This document shows positions 61,340 through 64,000 of a DNA stretch of 64,000 nucleotides, in pieces. This stretch comes from SZAS-79 sp964599095 (lineage in GTDB: Bacteria; Pseudomonadota; Gammaproteobacteria; Burkholderiales; SG8-39): positions 67,076-131,075 of the forward strand of contig CAZREB010000013.1 in the NCBI GenBank assembly GCA_964599095.1, given 5' to 3'. Numbering within the stretch: position 1 is the first letter of the stretch; the number at the start of each line of letters is the position of its first letter. The notes under the pieces are model-generated. The model saw only the letters and a program-made list of their open reading frames with translations, made no database searches and had not been told where the DNA came from. Made by a program: the position numbers and the translations under genes.

Positions 61340-61810
61340 ATGCCACGTCGCAGAGAAGTACCCAAGCGCGAGATCCTGCCGGATCCCAAGTTCAGCAACA
61401 CGGATGTCGCGAAATTCGTCAACGTCATCATGACGCGCGGCAAGAAGTCGGTCGCCGAGCGCATCCTTTACGGCGCGCTGGATTCGATCAAGACCAAGTC
61501 GGGCAAGGACCCGATCGAGGTGTTCACGCAGGCGGTCCAGAACGTGAAGCCGATGGTCGAGGTGAAGAGCCGTCGGGTCGGCGGCGCGAACTACCAGGTC
61601 CCGGTCGAGGTGCGGCCGGTCCGCCGCGTCGCGCTGGCGATGCGCTGGATCCGCGAGGCGGCCGAGAAGCGCGGCGAGAAATCCATGGGCATCCGCCTGG
61701 CCGGCGAGCTCATGGAAGCGGCCGAGGGCCGCGGCGGCGCGATGAAGAAGCGCGACGAAGTGCACCGCATGGCCGAAGCGAACAAGGCGTTCGCGCACTA
61801 CCGGTTCTAG
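61340..61810 (+). CDS. rpsG: 30S ribosomal protein S7
   Basis: This 156-residue protein organises the head of the 30S subunit by binding the 3' domain of 16S rRNA. It starts MPRRREVPKREILPDPKF and ends with NKAFAHYRF, both normal for bacterial S7. It is 32 bp after rpsL and 19 bp before fusA. In related bacteria S7 represses its own operon by binding the rpsL-rpsG junction RNA. Confidence 0.98.
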   Translation: MPRRREVPKREILPDPKFSNTDVAKFVNVIMTRGKKSVAERILYGALDSIKTKSGKDPIEVFTQAVQNVKPMVEVKSRRVGGANYQVPVEVRPVRRVALAMRWIREAAEKRGEKSMGIRLAGELMEAAEGRGGAMKKRDEVHRMAEANKAFAHYRF

Positions 61811-61829
61811 AGAGAGGCAGGGCATCCCC

Positions 61830-63923
<2,094 letters not shown>

Positions 63924-63949
63924 ACAACTACTGACATAGAGAAAGCATC

Positions 63950-64000
63950 ATGGCAAAAGGCAAATTCGAACGGACCAAGCCGCACGTGAACGTGGGGACG
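63950..64000 (+). CDS. tuf: Elongation factor Tu, 5' end only
   Basis: The ATG at 63950 opens MAKGKFERTKPHVNVGT, the invariant N-terminus of EF-Tu, and the window ends after 17 codons. It delivers aminoacyl-tRNA to the ribosome. The order after fusA confirms the identity. Confidence 0.95.
   Translation, partial: MAKGKFERTKPHVNVGT

Overview
This window is GC-rich chromosomal DNA with densely packed genes on both strands. It contains no rRNA, tRNA, CRISPR array or recognisable insertion sequence. Gene content and order point to a betaproteobacterium. The markers are uvrA diverging from an MFS gene followed by ssb, a FmdB/DUF502/aspS/nudB run, ClsB-type cardiolipin synthase, a Bug-type periplasmic receptor, an Anbu proteasome operon, and the rpsL-rpsG-fusA-tuf string at the right edge. 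I cannot name a genus. The window is cut in a putative aminopeptidase gene on the left and in tuf on the right. No intergenic gap exceeds about 200 bp.

Left part (1-11.5 kb): a metallo-aminopeptidase, tandem glutathione S-transferases, a gamma-glutamyltransferase-family enzyme, a lipid kinase, a zinc alcohol dehydrogenase, a Ycf46-like AAA ATPase coupled to O-acetylhomoserine sulfhydrylase, a formate/nitrite channel and release factor 3. From 11.6 to 16.4 kb lies a tight minus-strand operon: circularly permuted ATP-grasp, alpha-E, transglutaminase-like and Anbu peptidase genes, followed by a formyltransferase-like gene. This is the predicted Anbu/amidoligase peptide-tagging system, and its transglutaminase-like member lacks the usual active-site cysteine.

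Middle part (16.4-41.7 kb): an AraC regulator with a hot-dog hydratase; a CoA-binding protein divergent from a NIPSNAP/esterase/ThDP-enzyme cluster; a cysteine-cluster protein; a secreted protein with an ECF sigma factor and a membrane-anchored probable anti-sigma factor; a Bug receptor; a polar amino-acid ABC transporter (gltIJKL type) with a terminator after the receptor gene; an M20 peptidase divergent from acetoacetyl-CoA synthetase; a serine esterase divergent from a YddA-type ABC transporter; and a complete dipeptide/oligopeptide ABC transporter.

Right part (40.7-64 kb): an alpha/beta hydrolase and a TetR regulator that share near-identical palindromic operators; uvrA/MFS/ssb; a translationally coupled exported set of amidohydrolase, small periplasmic protein and MauG-like dihaem protein; FmdB/DUF502/aspS; a secreted barnase-type RNase with its barstar inhibitor; nudB; a SRPBCC protein and a large unknown lipoprotein; an EEP-family phosphodiesterase and clsB; a MaoC/thioesterase pair; an EAL protein missing one metal-binding aspartate; and the str ribosomal operon with a clear sigma70 promoter.

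Nothing here is clearly a wholly new system. The most promising points are the altered Anbu operon, the barnase-barstar pair inside the aspS-nudB run, the TetR operator pair, the degenerate EAL protein, and two signal-peptide-bearing unknowns (22.6 and 54.5 kb).
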